A DNA stretch of 64,000 nt from Clostridium sp. C8-1-8 (GCF_009928445.1 NZ_JAABNO010000020.1:1-64000), one strand, 5' to 3'. Counted from the first letter of the stretch, positions 17,997 to 27,120 are shown. The notes: a model not told the origin generated them from the sequence alone. Program-made: numbers and translations.

Positions 17997-18260
17997 ATGA
18001 AAAATTTAGACGAAATTTTATTAGAAGAGGTAAAAAAAGCTATATCAGAGCTATACAATGATTATTCCCAAATAACCACCATTGGCATTATAGAGAAAAT
18101 TACTGGTTCTCCATACACACCTTCCTACAGCACCAACAATATAGGATTAACTAGCTTTATAAGTAACTATCAAAATGAATTAGGATTAGAATTCTTAAAT
18201 TATGAAAGTTCTTATGGTAATGAATACAACTCACAAACAGCTGTATGGAGATTTAGATAG
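17997..18260 (+). CDS. Hypothetical protein, 87 aa
   Basis: A soluble 87-aa acidic protein with a helical N-terminus (LDEILLEEVKKAISELYNDY) and a Tyr/Asn/Ser-rich C-terminal half. It is preceded by CGGAGGAAC, a convincing ribosome site. No family is recognised and no operon partner is present. Confidence 0.55.
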   Translation: MKNLDEILLEEVKKAISELYNDYSQITTIGIIEKITGSPYTPSYSTNNIGLTSFISNYQNELGLEFLNYESSYGNEYNSQTAVWRFR

Positions 18261-18620
18261 TTTATCGATTATCTACTTTATACCTATTTCGTCTATAAGT
18301 TATTAAAAATTATATTGTCATCATAAATAAACAAAAGGATTATATTTTCATTTTTAATACCCATTCTAGATCTTGGAACGGAAAATATAAGTTAACAATG
18401 AATTTACATAATTAAAATATATTATGTAAGTAAGGTTATTTAAATGTAATATATAATCTATTTATAAAAATGCTACTCTAATTCTAAACAAATTGATATA
18501 ACCGTATCTCCACCCAAATACTAAGTTTTTAGCTTTAAAGAAGAAATTATGTATATTCACTTAATATTTGTGATTATTTTATTTTACTGTCATATATTAA
18601 TTATTAAACTTCTAACCACT
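18261..18620. other. Non-coding AT-rich stretch before the thrS promoter
   Basis: About 360 bases with no frame supported by a ribosome site, no clear terminator and no repeat I can match elsewhere in the window. Confidence 0.5.
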
Positions 18621-18649
18621 TGACATTAAAATAAAATAAATTTATAATT
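18621..18649 (+). promoter_or_regulatory. Sigma-A promoter of thrS
   Basis: TTGACA (18621-18626) and TATAAT (18644-18649) are separated by exactly 17 bases. The T-box leader begins about 20 bases downstream. Confidence 0.9.
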
Positions 18650-18675
18650 TATAAAAAATAGTTAGTTTAATTCTA

Positions 18676-18893
18676 TGAAGAGAAGAGTAAGCTTTGGTAC
18701 ATTTGCAGAGAGAAAATACATTTGGTGTAAGTATTTTTAAATGAAATTAGCTGAAAACCACCTCTGAGTAACTTTAATAAAGTTCGTCAAATCGCGTTAA
18801 GATTACTAAAGAGACTTGTTTTTTCAAGTAATTTGGGTGGAACCACGGGTATATTATTCTCCCGTCCCTTACATATAGGGACGGGAGTTTTTT
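18676..18893 (+). promoter_or_regulatory. T-box leader of thrS
   Basis: The leader has the T-box sequence GGGTGGAACCACGGG (18835-18849), the antiterminator core that contacts the tRNA end. It is followed by a terminator, CTCCCGTCCCT (18859-18869) pairing with AGGGACGGGAG (18877-18887) and a T run. The 5' part has a GAGTA-type stem I. An ACC codon in GAAAACCACC near 18758 is the likely Thr specifier, by eye. Uncharged tRNA-Thr should promote readthrough into thrS. Confidence 0.93.
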
Positions 18894-19025
18894 ATTTTTA
18901 TCCAATTCTATATTAAAGTACTTTCTAAATCCAAACTTATAGTTAAAGTTTGGATAATACATCATAAATTGTGGCAACTTTAATTTAGATATAAAAAACA
19001 TTTTATTACGAAGGGAGATTCACAT

Positions 19026-20963
19026 ATGTTAAAAATTACTCTTAAAGATGGATCAGTAAAGGAATTTGAAGCTGGTTTATCAGTATATGAAATCGCTAAA
19101 GGAATAAGTGAAGGCTTGGCAAGGGTTGCTTGCTGCGGAATAGTTAACGATAAAGTTGTTGACTTAAGATTCAAAGTAGAGGAAGATTGCAATTTAAGCA
19201 TTTGCACATTTGATTCGCAAGAAGGAAAAGATGCTTTTAGACACACAACTTCCCACATACTAGCATATGCAGTAAAAAGACTTTTCCCTGAAACAAAACT
19301 TGCTATAGGACCATCTATTACTAATGGATTCTATTATGATTTTGATAAGGAAAATTCATTCTCAGCTGCAGATCTTGTAAAACTTGAAGACGAAATGAGA
19401 AAAATCATAAAGGAAGAACCTGAAATAGAGAGATTTGAACTTCCAAGACAAGAAGCTCTAAAACTAATGGAAGAAAAAAATGAACCTTATAAGGTTGAGC
19501 TTATAAACGATTTACCAGAAGACGAAATTATTTCATTCTACAAGCTTGGTGATTTTGTTGATCTATGTGCCGGTCCACATCTTATGTCAGTAAAAGTAAT
19601 AAAAGCTGTTAAGTTGCTTAGAAGTGCTGGTGCATATTGGAGAGGTAATGAAAAAAACAAAATGCTTACTAGAATATATGGTACTGCATTCACAAAGAAA
19701 TCTGATTTAGAGGAACATTTAGCAGCATTAGAAGAAGCTAGGCAAAGAGATCATAACAAACTTGGAAGAGAACTTAACCTATTTACTACTAACGAAACTA
19801 TAGGTCAAGGGCTTCCACTACTAATGCCTAAAGGAGCTAAGGTTATTCAAGTACTTCAAAGATGGATTGAAGACGAAGAAGAAAGAAGAGGTTACCTTCT
19901 TACTAAAACTCCTTTTATGGCTAAAAGTGACTTATATAAGATATCAGGCCACTGGCAACATTATAAAGATGGAATGTTCGTTCTAGGCGATGAAGAACAT
20001 GATAGTGAAGTATTTGGTTTAAGACCAATGACATGCCCATTCCAGTTCTCAATATATAATGCAGAACAGCATAGTTATAGAGATTTACCTTTAAGATATG
20101 CTGAAACTTCTACATTATTCAGAAACGAAGCTTCTGGTGAAATGCATGGTCTTACAAGAGTTAGACAGTTCACTTTGGCTGATGGTCATATTGTTTGTAC
20201 TCCAGAACAAGTTGAACAAGAATTCAAAGATGTAGTAGATTTAATTAAATATGTTATGACTACTTTAGGTATACAAGATGATATATCATATAGATTCTCA
20301 AAATGGGATCCTAATGATAAAGAAAAGTATATAGATAATCCTCAGGCTTGGGAAGATACTCAAAACCTAATGAGAGAAATTCTTAACCACCTTAATATAG
20401 ACTATGTAGAAGCAGATGGCGAAGCAGCTTTCTACGGTCCTAAGCTTGATATACAAGCAAGAAATGTTCATGGTAAGGAAGATACTATAATAACAGTTCA
20501 AATAGACTTTGCTCTAGCTGGAAGATTTAACATGGCTTATATAGATAAGAATGGAGAAAAGAAGCTTCCATATGTAATTCATAGAAGCTCTATAGGCTGC
20601 TATGAAAGAACACTTGCAATGCTTATTGAAAAGTATGCTGGTGCTCTACCAACTTGGTTAGCTCCAGTTCAAGCTAAAGTACTTCCTATATCTGACAAGT
20701 ACAATGACTATGCAGAATCAGTAGTTAAGGCATTAAGACTTAAAGGTGTAAGAGTTGAAGGTGATTACAGAGCTGAGAAAATAGGTTACAAGATAAGAGA
20801 AGCATCTGTTGATAAAACTCCTTATATACTAATTGTTGGTGAAAAAGAAGCTGAAATCAATTCAGTATCTGTTAGAAGCAGAAAAGCTGGTGACGAAGGT
20901 TCATTAGACTTGACTGTATTAGTAGATAGATTAGTTAACGAAATAGCTACTAAAGAACATTAA
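19026..20963 (+). CDS. thrS: Threonyl-tRNA synthetase
   Basis: 645 aa with the full bacterial ThrRS layout: TGS domain (1-60), editing domain with HTTSHILAYAV and the CAGPH motif, class II catalytic core (about 240-535) and anticodon-binding domain (about 540-645). The zinc Cys is C337 in RPMTCPFQFSIY; this MTCPFQ form differs from the NCPGH of most ThrRS and is typical of a clostridial subgroup. It charges tRNA-Thr. ATG follows AAGGGAGA. Regulated by the T-box upstream. Confidence 0.98.
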   Translation: MLKITLKDGSVKEFEAGLSVYEIAKGISEGLARVACCGIVNDKVVDLRFKVEEDCNLSICTFDSQEGKDAFRHTTSHILAYAVKRLFPETKLAIGPSITNGFYYDFDKENSFSAADLVKLEDEMRKIIKEEPEIERFELPRQEALKLMEEKNEPYKVELINDLPEDEIISFYKLGDFVDLCAGPHLMSVKVIKAVKLLRSAGAYWRGNEKNKMLTRIYGTAFTKKSDLEEHLAALEEARQRDHNKLGRELNLFTTNETIGQGLPLLMPKGAKVIQVLQRWIEDEEERRGYLLTKTPFMAKSDLYKISGHWQHYKDGMFVLGDEEHDSEVFGLRPMTCPFQFSIYNAEQHSYRDLPLRYAETSTLFRNEASGEMHGLTRVRQFTLADGHIVCTPEQVEQEFKDVVDLIKYVMTTLGIQDDISYRFSKWDPNDKEKYIDNPQAWEDTQNLMREILNHLNIDYVEADGEAAFYGPKLDIQARNVHGKEDTIITVQIDFALAGRFNMAYIDKNGEKKLPYVIHRSSIGCYERTLAMLIEKYAGALPTWLAPVQAKVLPISDKYNDYAESVVKALRLKGVRVEGDYRAEKIGYKIREASVDKTPYILIVGEKEAEINSVSVRSRKAGDEGSLDLTVLVDRLVNEIATKEH

Positions 20964-20969
20964 AAAAGG

Positions 20970-21013
20970 CCCTATATAATAGACTATCTTTTATGAGTGT
21001 CTATTATATAGGG
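20970..21013 (+). terminator. Terminator of thrS
   Basis: A 15-bp stem: CCCTATATAATAGAC (20970-20984) with GTCTATTATATAGGG (20999-21013), followed by TACATTTTTTA. Confidence 0.85.
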
Positions 21014-21073
21014 TACATTTTTTATCCAGTTCTACTTTTTTAATTAAATATACTATTCTATATTCAGTTTATA

Positions 21074-22768
21074 TTACAGTTTCTTATCCTCTACTGAGTC
21101 TAGCCACTGCTCTATTGAAGTTATAATTGATTCAACACATCCATCCTCAAAAGGAGACTTTAAATTTGCATATTGAACTAAATCTAAGAAAGATTTTGTT
21201 CCTCCAACCTGACACAATTTAACATAGTCCTTCCAAGCCTCTTCTCTGTTTTCATTTGCTCTCTTCCAAAATTGAAGAGCACAAATTTGGGCTAAGGTAT
21301 AATCAATATAATAGAAAGGTGATTCAAATATATGTCCTTGTTGGAACCACCATCCTCCTCTTTCCAAGAAATCGCAGCCTTCATAATTCTTATGAGGTAA
21401 ATACTTCTTTTCTATATCTCTCCAAGCTTTCTTTCTTTCAGCAGGAGTTACATCCGGATTTTCATATATGAAGTGCTGGAATTCATCAACAGTTATACCA
21501 TAAGGAATAAACTTTATAGCACTTCCTAAATGGATAAACTTATATTTATCTGTATCCTCTTGGAAAAATAAATTCATCCAAGGCCAAGTGAAGAATTCCA
21601 TACTCATAGAATGAATTTCGCAGCTTTCATAGGTTGGGAAATTACATTCTGGAATCTCAATCCATCTAGAAGAATAGACTTGGAATGCATGCCCTGCTTC
21701 ATGGGTTAATACATCTACATCACCTGAAGTACCGTTGAAGTTAGAGAAAATAAATGGAGACTTATATTCAGGTATGTAGGTACAGTATCCACCGCCAGCT
21801 TTTCCCTTCTTTGTAACCAAGTCCAAAAGCTCTCCTTCAACCATAAAGTCGAAAAATTCTTTTGTTTCTGGAGACAATTCAGAGTACATCTTTACACCAT
21901 TGTCCAATATCCATTCTGAAGTTCCTTTTGGAACTGCATTACCACTAATAAATTCGAACTTTTCATCATAGTAAGTTAAGTCTTTTAAATTTAGCCTTTC
22001 AGCTTGTCTATCGTATAACTTTGAAGCAGCTGGGACAATATATTCTTTAACCTGTTTTCTGAAGTTAGCAACCATTTCAGGATTATAATCACTTCTCATC
22101 ATTCTTACATATCCCAACTCTACAAAGTTGTTAAATCCTAATTTTTTTGCTATCTTAGTTCTTACCTTTACCAAATCATCATATATTCTATCTATCTCAG
22201 CTTCATTCTCCACAAAAAAGTTATACTTTGCATCAGATGCTTTCTTCCTTACATCTCTATCTTTGTTTTGAATAAAAGGAACTAACCCTGAAAGATTTCT
22301 TTCTTCTCCTTCAAAAGGAATTTTTGCCGATGCAATAAGTTTTGTATATTCTGAACTTAATTTATTCTCAAGTTGTAAGTCTTCTATTATTTCTGAAGAA
22401 AATGCTTTCAAAGAAAACTCTGCAAGAGTAAAAAACTGCTTACCTAGTTTTTCTTCAAGACTTGCTCTAAACTTTGAATTAACAATTTCTTTGTAGAAAA
22501 TTGAATCCAATTCATTATATAGCGGTGAGTACTCATCCCAGTAATTTTGTTCCTCGTCATAATAAGTATCTGTAGTATCAATAGTATGTCTTATTTCAAC
22601 TAATGTTCCCATTGTTTGGATATGGTTTCTTATCTTATTTATTTCTTTAATACATTGATATTGTTTTTCTGAGTTATTAGCGCCCTTTAGCTCAGCTACA
22701 ATGGAAATAAACAACTCTTTAACCTCTTCATAGTTTGGTCTTTCATATTTGAAATCTTTAAACTTCAT
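21074..22768 (-). CDS. M3-family oligoendopeptidase (PepF-like)
   Basis: A 564-aa cytoplasmic metallopeptidase without signal peptide. The zinc motif HEAGH is at 356-360 (VLTHEAGHAFQ), with the third ligand probably E384 in YESCEIHS. The helical N-terminal half and the C-terminal helical lid (YIDYTLAQICALQFW) are as in oligoendopeptidase F relatives. It cuts short peptides inside the cell. The gene stands alone with a GGGGGC site before the ATG. Confidence 0.93.
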   Translation of the reverse strand: MKFKDFKYERPNYEEVKELFISIVAELKGANNSEKQYQCIKEINKIRNHIQTMGTLVEIRHTIDTTDTYYDEEQNYWDEYSPLYNELDSIFYKEIVNSKFRASLEEKLGKQFFTLAEFSLKAFSSEIIEDLQLENKLSSEYTKLIASAKIPFEGEERNLSGLVPFIQNKDRDVRKKASDAKYNFFVENEAEIDRIYDDLVKVRTKIAKKLGFNNFVELGYVRMMRSDYNPEMVANFRKQVKEYIVPAASKLYDRQAERLNLKDLTYYDEKFEFISGNAVPKGTSEWILDNGVKMYSELSPETKEFFDFMVEGELLDLVTKKGKAGGGYCTYIPEYKSPFIFSNFNGTSGDVDVLTHEAGHAFQVYSSRWIEIPECNFPTYESCEIHSMSMEFFTWPWMNLFFQEDTDKYKFIHLGSAIKFIPYGITVDEFQHFIYENPDVTPAERKKAWRDIEKKYLPHKNYEGCDFLERGGWWFQQGHIFESPFYYIDYTLAQICALQFWKRANENREEAWKDYVKLCQVGGTKSFLDLVQYANLKSPFEDGCVESIITSIEQWLDSVEDKKL

Positions 22769-22893
22769 TCTTTTGCCCCCTTTTAATTATATTATTAATC
22801 ACTAATTTGAACCTAAAAGCTTAAAGGTTAAATTTAGTAACTTTACTAATATTATAATATATAAAAATAATTTTTAATAATAAATTTTTTTAA

Positions 22894-23457
22894 TTAAGTT
22901 ATTATTAACTCATTTTCAGATATTATATAATCAATTTTTTCATCATGGTTCTCAGTAGGTATAAAGTCTAAAATTTGAAAATCATAAGCAAGAGCAACCT
23001 TAACTATATTCTTATTTTCTTTAAAAAACTTGTCATAATAACCAGCTCCATACCCTAATCTGTCTCCAGTTCTAGAAAAAGCTAAACCAGGAGTTACTGC
23101 TAAATCTATTTCATCAGCTTGATCCGCTATACTACTAAATTCAGGCTCCAAGATACCAAATGGAGGAACTTTTATTAATTCATTTATAGACTTTATTTGA
23201 ACAGGTTTCATAGTCTTCGATACCTTATCTACTTTAGGAACAAATACCTTTTTACCTAAATCAATAGATATATTTATTATTTCATGGGTATCTATTTCTT
23301 CTTCCATAGATACATAAATAAACAAAGCTCTTGCTTTTTTATATTCACTCATATTTAATAGTCTATCTTTAATTGTATTATCTGAGCTTAATTTAACCTC
23401 TTTATCCAAAAGGCTTCTTTTATTCTTTATTAGATTCCTATAGTCCTTTTTATTCAT
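22894..23457 (-). CDS. 5-formyltetrahydrofolate cyclo-ligase
   Basis: 187 aa from the ATG at 23457 behind TTGGAGAT. Motifs: NKRSLLD and YKKARALFIYVSMEEEIDT at the N-terminal side, VTPGLAFSRTGDRLGYGAGYYDKF as the nucleotide and folate site (here shown as two parts around GDRLGYGAGYYD), and YDFQILDFIPTENHD. It converts 5-formyl-THF to 5,10-methenyl-THF with ATP. A TTG 12 bases upstream is less likely as start. A 53-codon gene lies 77 bases upstream in the same direction. Confidence 0.95.
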   Translation of the reverse strand: MNKKDYRNLIKNKRSLLDKEVKLSSDNTIKDRLLNMSEYKKARALFIYVSMEEEIDTHEIINISIDLGKKVFVPKVDKVSKTMKPVQIKSINELIKVPPFGILEPEFSSIADQADEIDLAVTPGLAFSRTGDRLGYGAGYYDKFFKENKNIVKVALAYDFQILDFIPTENHDEKIDYIISENELIIT

Positions 23458-23534
23458 ATTTATCTCCAATCAATATAGATACTATATAAACATATTAAAT
23501 ATATATATTCTATATTGCAATAGGATTTCAACCT

Positions 23535-23696
23535 TTATCCACTATGCTTTTTAGTAACAACAATATCTTTATGCGGAGTATTTATTTCAAGGTACATTTT
23601 ATCTTCTTCATCAATGTTATATGTAATATTATGAATACTATCATCATAATATCTCTGTCTATATTTTTTATTAAAAAAATATTTAAAAAGCCCCAT
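23535..23696 (-). CDS. Small protein, 53 aa, unknown
   Basis: A minus-strand frame from ATG 23696 to TAA 23535 encodes 53 residues beginning MGLFKYFFNKKYRQRYYDDS. The N-terminal part is basic and aromatic and the middle acidic (NIDEEDKMYLEI). GGAGAG precedes the ATG by a good distance. It lies upstream of the cyclo-ligase gene and may share its transcript. No family is recognised. Confidence 0.5.
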   Translation of the reverse strand: MGLFKYFFNKKYRQRYYDDSIHNITYNIDEEDKMYLEINTPHKDIVVTKKHSG

Positions 23697-23903
23697 TTTT
23701 ACTCTCTCCATTCTATTAGGGATATTATGGATTTATTTTGCATTAAATTACTAATTTTTATACACGATTTTAAAAATTAGTATTAAGGGCATTTTTGACA
23801 GTGAATTATATTTATATTCGCTTTTTATCTTAACCAGCTGTTCTGATACCTTAATATTGTTAGATTTAAATAGCAACTCTTTTTATACAACTGGTCTTAA
23901 CAG

Positions 23904-23931
23904 AAAAAAAAGTGATAGATTGCTCTATCAC
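23904..23931 (-). terminator. Minus-strand terminator hairpin
   Basis: On the minus strand GTGATAG-AGCAAT-CTATCAC is followed by eight T. No gene end lies immediately upstream; the next gene, at 24201, has its own terminator. It may be a backup, or end a short unannotated RNA. The remainder of 23697-24041 shows no gene. Confidence 0.6.
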
Positions 23932-24041
23932 ACATGAAAGGGAAAAGTAAGGTTTTATATATGTTTTATTATGATTATTAAGAAATAGCGTATTAAACTT
24001 TTTACAGATCATCAATATTGTTTTAAATAGAGAAAAAAAAT

Positions 24042-24075
24042 AAAGGCACTTTTACTTTATAGTAAAAGCGCCTTT
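24042..24075 (-). terminator. Terminator of the EAL operon
   Basis: On the minus strand AAAGGCGCTTTTACT pairs with AGTAAAAGTGCCTTT (one G-U), followed by a long T run. Confidence 0.85.
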
Positions 24076-24200
24076 GCTTTATATCTATATAATAATCACT
24101 TTATCAATACTTGTCAATACCTTTTTTCACTTTATTAAGTTTTACGCCAATAATATATTTTTTTATTACCACAAACCCAAATATATTATTTTAATGTCAA

Positions 24201-24926
24201 TTAGTTTTTATAAATTTTAGCAACATCTTTATCATCTTTTAAAATAAAATTAGTCTTAAATGAATTAATATATTTGCTATTCTGTTTTAAAAAACTATTA
24301 ATATCATCCAAAATATCTATTATACATGCATCTACTTTATTTAAATATTCAGTTATATCAAAGTCGCTTACTTCAGCCATAGCTTCTATAATAGTTCTTT
24401 CATTTCTAATGTAATTATTTATATAGTTATTAAAATAATATGCTTTTTTAGATATCTCTATGTATTTATCATTTACTAGTTTAATAAAATCATTAAGTTG
24501 ATCATATAATTTTTTATTTCTTACATGATAAAAGTTCTTCCTATTCAACTTAGTCATTTTAAAATCAATAATGCTATGATATGTATCTTTATCGCTATTA
24601 TTCTTCAATTCATTCATCTTACAACAGGCTTTACTTATCTGGAGTAGTATACTATAAATATCTTTTGATATATCACACTCCAAAATAGTCTCTACTATTA
24701 TTGAATTCTTTGAATAACCTTCTATATAGTATTGCTTATGACTAGTTAAACAATCATCTAGCTTGATTATCTTTTCTATCAACAGCTTAGATGTTTTTTT
24801 CACATTATCGCAATAACTATATAGGGAATCTATTTTTTTAGCTAAAATCTTATCCTCATATACAGATTTATAATTATTATTTATATCTACTATAATACTT
24901 TTTATGAGTTCATTTATTATTTTCAT
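24201..24926 (-). CDS. Hypothetical helical protein, 241 aa, in operon with EAL protein
   Basis: A Lys/Asn/Ile-rich, all-helical soluble protein with no signal peptide or membrane helix. Cysteines include ISKACCKMNEL. No family is recognised. The start lies 14 bases after the stop of the GGDEF-EAL gene, with GGGGGAGGG as ribosome site, so the two are co-transcribed. It would therefore be under the putative invertible promoter, and could be an effector or partner of the phosphodiesterase (inference only). Confidence 0.6.
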   Translation of the reverse strand: MKIINELIKSIIVDINNNYKSVYEDKILAKKIDSLYSYCDNVKKTSKLLIEKIIKLDDCLTSHKQYYIEGYSKNSIIVETILECDISKDIYSILLQISKACCKMNELKNNSDKDTYHSIIDFKMTKLNRKNFYHVRNKKLYDQLNDFIKLVNDKYIEISKKAYYFNNYINNYIRNERTIIEAMAEVSDFDITEYLNKVDACIIDILDDINSFLKQNSKYINSFKTNFILKDDKDVAKIYKN

Positions 24927-24940
24927 CGCCCTCCCCCTCT

Positions 24941-26239
24941 TTACTTATACAAATTGAACATGCTTTCAAAAATAACTTTGTCTACAGGGGGGCTAAACAA
25001 GAAACCTTGAACGTGATAAAAACCAGCATTTCTTATGAACTCTAGTTGTTCATTATTTTCTACACCTTCAATGATAACTTTTTTATTAAATTGATGTATA
25101 AACTTAAAAAACTTATCTATACTCTTTCTTTTCTCTTCACTATAGCCTATAGAATTTACGAAAGACTTGTCTAATTTTACGATATCAAAAGGAATCTCAA
25201 TAAAACTTAGTACCGAAGAGTATCCTATTCCAAAGTCATCCAACACAACCAATATTCCTAATTCCCTCATCTTATTAACTATGTCTACAGCTTTCTCATG
25301 AGGCTCCATAAATATCCTTTCAGTAATTTCTATCTGCAAGTACTTAGGTTCTAACTGGGTATCATCTAGTATACTAGTCAAATTAGGTATAAAATTCTCA
25401 TCATAAAACTGCCTATGGGAAATATTTACTGATAGTGCAATGGGCTTATAGCCACTTTCTTGCCATAACTTATTCTGCTTGCAAGCTTCTTTTAATATCC
25501 AGTAGTCAAACTCATTACTTAAATTACTATTCTCTAAAGCATTTATAAACTGGTTAGGCATAAGTAATCCATTAGTTTCATGCTCCCACCTCACTAATAC
25601 TTCCGCAGAATCAATACTATCATTGATTACATTTACTTGCGGTTGAAAATATAATCTAAACTTGTTCATGTGAAAAGCCTTCCTTAAATCAATATATAAT
25701 GACTTTCTTAAAAGCATTTCATCATATTGAGTTTTATTAAAAACACAATAACAGTTTCCACCTTTAAGCTTAGCCTCTTCTAAAGCACTCTCACAATATC
25801 TCAGTATTTGATTGTTATCTATAAGCTTATCCGCATTAGGAACAGCTCCTATACTAACTGTAATGTAAATTTGTTTACCATCTATAACTAGTATCTCCCT
25901 AAGCTTATTAATCAACCTTGTTAATACAAAGCTAAACTCATCTTCGGATGAATTCTCGCAGCTTATGTATATAAATCTATCCCCACAAAATCTAAAAATC
26001 ATATCATAACTAGAAGATGTGTTTTTTATTATGCTCATAACTCTATTTAATAATAAATCCCCAAAGTCATATCCATAAACCATATTTATAGATTTAAAGT
26101 CATCAATATTAATAATTGCCACCCTTACATTCCTATAATTTCTAATATAATCTTCAAGTATCATATTTATTTCTTTAAAAGAGTAACTTAAATTATAAAA
26201 GTTAAGCCTAAAAATCTCTTTTTCTTTACTAATATTCAC
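24941..26239 (-). CDS. Degenerate GGDEF-EAL protein, probable c-di-GMP phosphodiesterase
   Basis: About 432 aa from the GTG at 26239; a GTG nine bases earlier overlaps the AAGGAG site and is less likely. A GGDEF domain comes first, but its signature is CGDRF (about 85-89), so cyclase activity is unlikely; it may bind GTP. The EAL domain is intact: EVL (213-215), SVNIS, EITER, LDDFGIGYSS (about 333), KLDKSF and EGVE (about 391) hold the metal and catalytic residues. No membrane segment or sensor is present. It should hydrolyse c-di-GMP. Its only visible promoter source is the inverted-repeat-bounded segment upstream. Confidence 0.88.
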   Translation of the reverse strand: MNISKEKEIFRLNFYNLSYSFKEINMILEDYIRNYRNVRVAIINIDDFKSINMVYGYDFGDLLLNRVMSIIKNTSSSYDMIFRFCGDRFIYISCENSSEDEFSFVLTRLINKLREILVIDGKQIYITVSIGAVPNADKLIDNNQILRYCESALEEAKLKGGNCYCVFNKTQYDEMLLRKSLYIDLRKAFHMNKFRLYFQPQVNVINDSIDSAEVLVRWEHETNGLLMPNQFINALENSNLSNEFDYWILKEACKQNKLWQESGYKPIALSVNISHRQFYDENFIPNLTSILDDTQLEPKYLQIEITERIFMEPHEKAVDIVNKMRELGILVVLDDFGIGYSSVLSFIEIPFDIVKLDKSFVNSIGYSEEKRKSIDKFFKFIHQFNKKVIIEGVENNEQLEFIRNAGFYHVQGFLFSPPVDKVIFESMFNLYK

Positions 26240-26289
26240 ATATTTCACTCCTTAATTGACTTCTAGTTGATAATAATTTATATTACTAT

Positions 26290-26497
26290 TACAAAATAAA
26301 TATTTTGTCTAAAAATACGGTGTATTTTTAGAGTTTATTCTTATCACTTCATCTGTTTTTCCAAATTCGAACTAAATTTCTTTATATTTTTCATATTTTT
26401 TTAAATTAATTTCATCTCATCATTAAAATTGCCCCTAAAAAATTGGTTATATAGTCATATTATGTTATAATATTTTGGACAAAATATTTATTTTGTA
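26290..26497. other. Putative invertible promoter segment between 20-bp inverted repeats
   Basis: The 20 bases at 26290-26309 (core ACAAAATAAATATTTTGTC) are the exact reverse complement of 26478-26497, and pairing resumes after one mismatch for four more bases. Each arm is itself nearly palindromic: ACAAAATA-AA-TATTTTGT, the two-half-site layout of a tyrosine recombinase core. The 168 bases between carry a sigma-A promoter at the right edge and a 10-bp palindrome (CTAAAAATAC-GGT-GTATTTTTAG, 26309-26331) at the left edge. A recombinase gene starts 27 bases to the right and the c-di-GMP operon 50 bases to the left. Inversion would redirect the promoter from one to the other. Confidence 0.8.
26443..26471 (+). 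promoter_or_regulatory. Promoter inside the invertible segment, facing the recombinase
   Basis: TTGGTT (26443-26448), a 17-base spacer and TATAAT (26466-26471). Transcription would start at about 26478, in the right inverted repeat, leaving a short leader with TAAGGAGG before the recombinase GTG. If flipped, it would read into the EAL operon with a leader of about 50 bases. Confidence 0.75.
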
Positions 26498-26523
26498 TAA
26501 CTTATTCCATAAGGAGGATTCTG

Positions 26524-27120
26524 GTGAGAAATCAAAGCTCAAAAATCAAATATTTTACTCAAAATGAGATGAAACGTATTTTCCATGCAATTGAAGATTC
26601 ACATAGTAAACATTCGTTAAGAGACCTTGTAATATTTAGAGTCGCGTATCGTTGTGGATTAAGAGCATCTGAGATAGGTTTGATAAAAAAAGAGGATTAT
26701 AACTCTAATAAAGGTGAAATATATTGTCAAAGATTAAAGGGGAGTAAGAATAATACTATTAGACTTGATTTAAAATCTAAGGAGATATTAGACAAGTACA
26801 TCGAACAGGAACATATACTTCTAGATTCAGAATTTATATTTAGAAGCCAAGAAATGAATCCTATTTCTAGACAAACCTTAGATTACTTAATAAAGAAATA
26901 TTGTGCTTTAGCCAATATAGAAGATAAAAGCAAACATCATTTTCATTCAATAAAGCATACTACCGCAGTTCATCTCGCAGAATCAGACATGGATATAAAA
27001 GAGCTTCAGTGGTGGTTAGGTCACAAGGTTGTATCAAATACAGAAATCTACTTTCAATTTACAACAAGACAACAAGAAAGAATGTACAGTAAATTAAATG
27101 AAAAAAGTGAAATGGTATAA
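26524..27120 (+). CDS. FimB-size tyrosine recombinase, probable DNA invertase
   Basis: 198 aa from a GTG behind TAAGGAGG. It is only the catalytic domain, without the core-binding SAM-like N-terminal domain of phage integrases, as in the inversion enzymes FimB/FimE. Catalytic residues by family pattern: Arg I in YRCGLRASEIG, Lys in the beta hairpin (RLKGSK), H in HFHSIKHTTA where Arg II is replaced by Lys (HxxK instead of HxxR), H in WWLGHK and Tyr in NTEIYFQF. The Lys change is unusual; activity should be tested. Position beside matched inverted repeats argues that it flips the adjoining segment. Confidence 0.88.
   Translation: MRNQSSKIKYFTQNEMKRIFHAIEDSHSKHSLRDLVIFRVAYRCGLRASEIGLIKKEDYNSNKGEIYCQRLKGSKNNTIRLDLKSKEILDKYIEQEHILLDSEFIFRSQEMNPISRQTLDYLIKKYCALANIEDKSKHHFHSIKHTTAVHLAESDMDIKELQWWLGHKVVSNTEIYFQFTTRQQERMYSKLNEKSEMV

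Noticed and set aside
26524-27120. Prophage or integrative element integrase
   Set aside because: The protein is only a catalytic domain, no other phage genes or attachment duplications are near, and the adjoining inverted repeats fit an inversion enzyme better.
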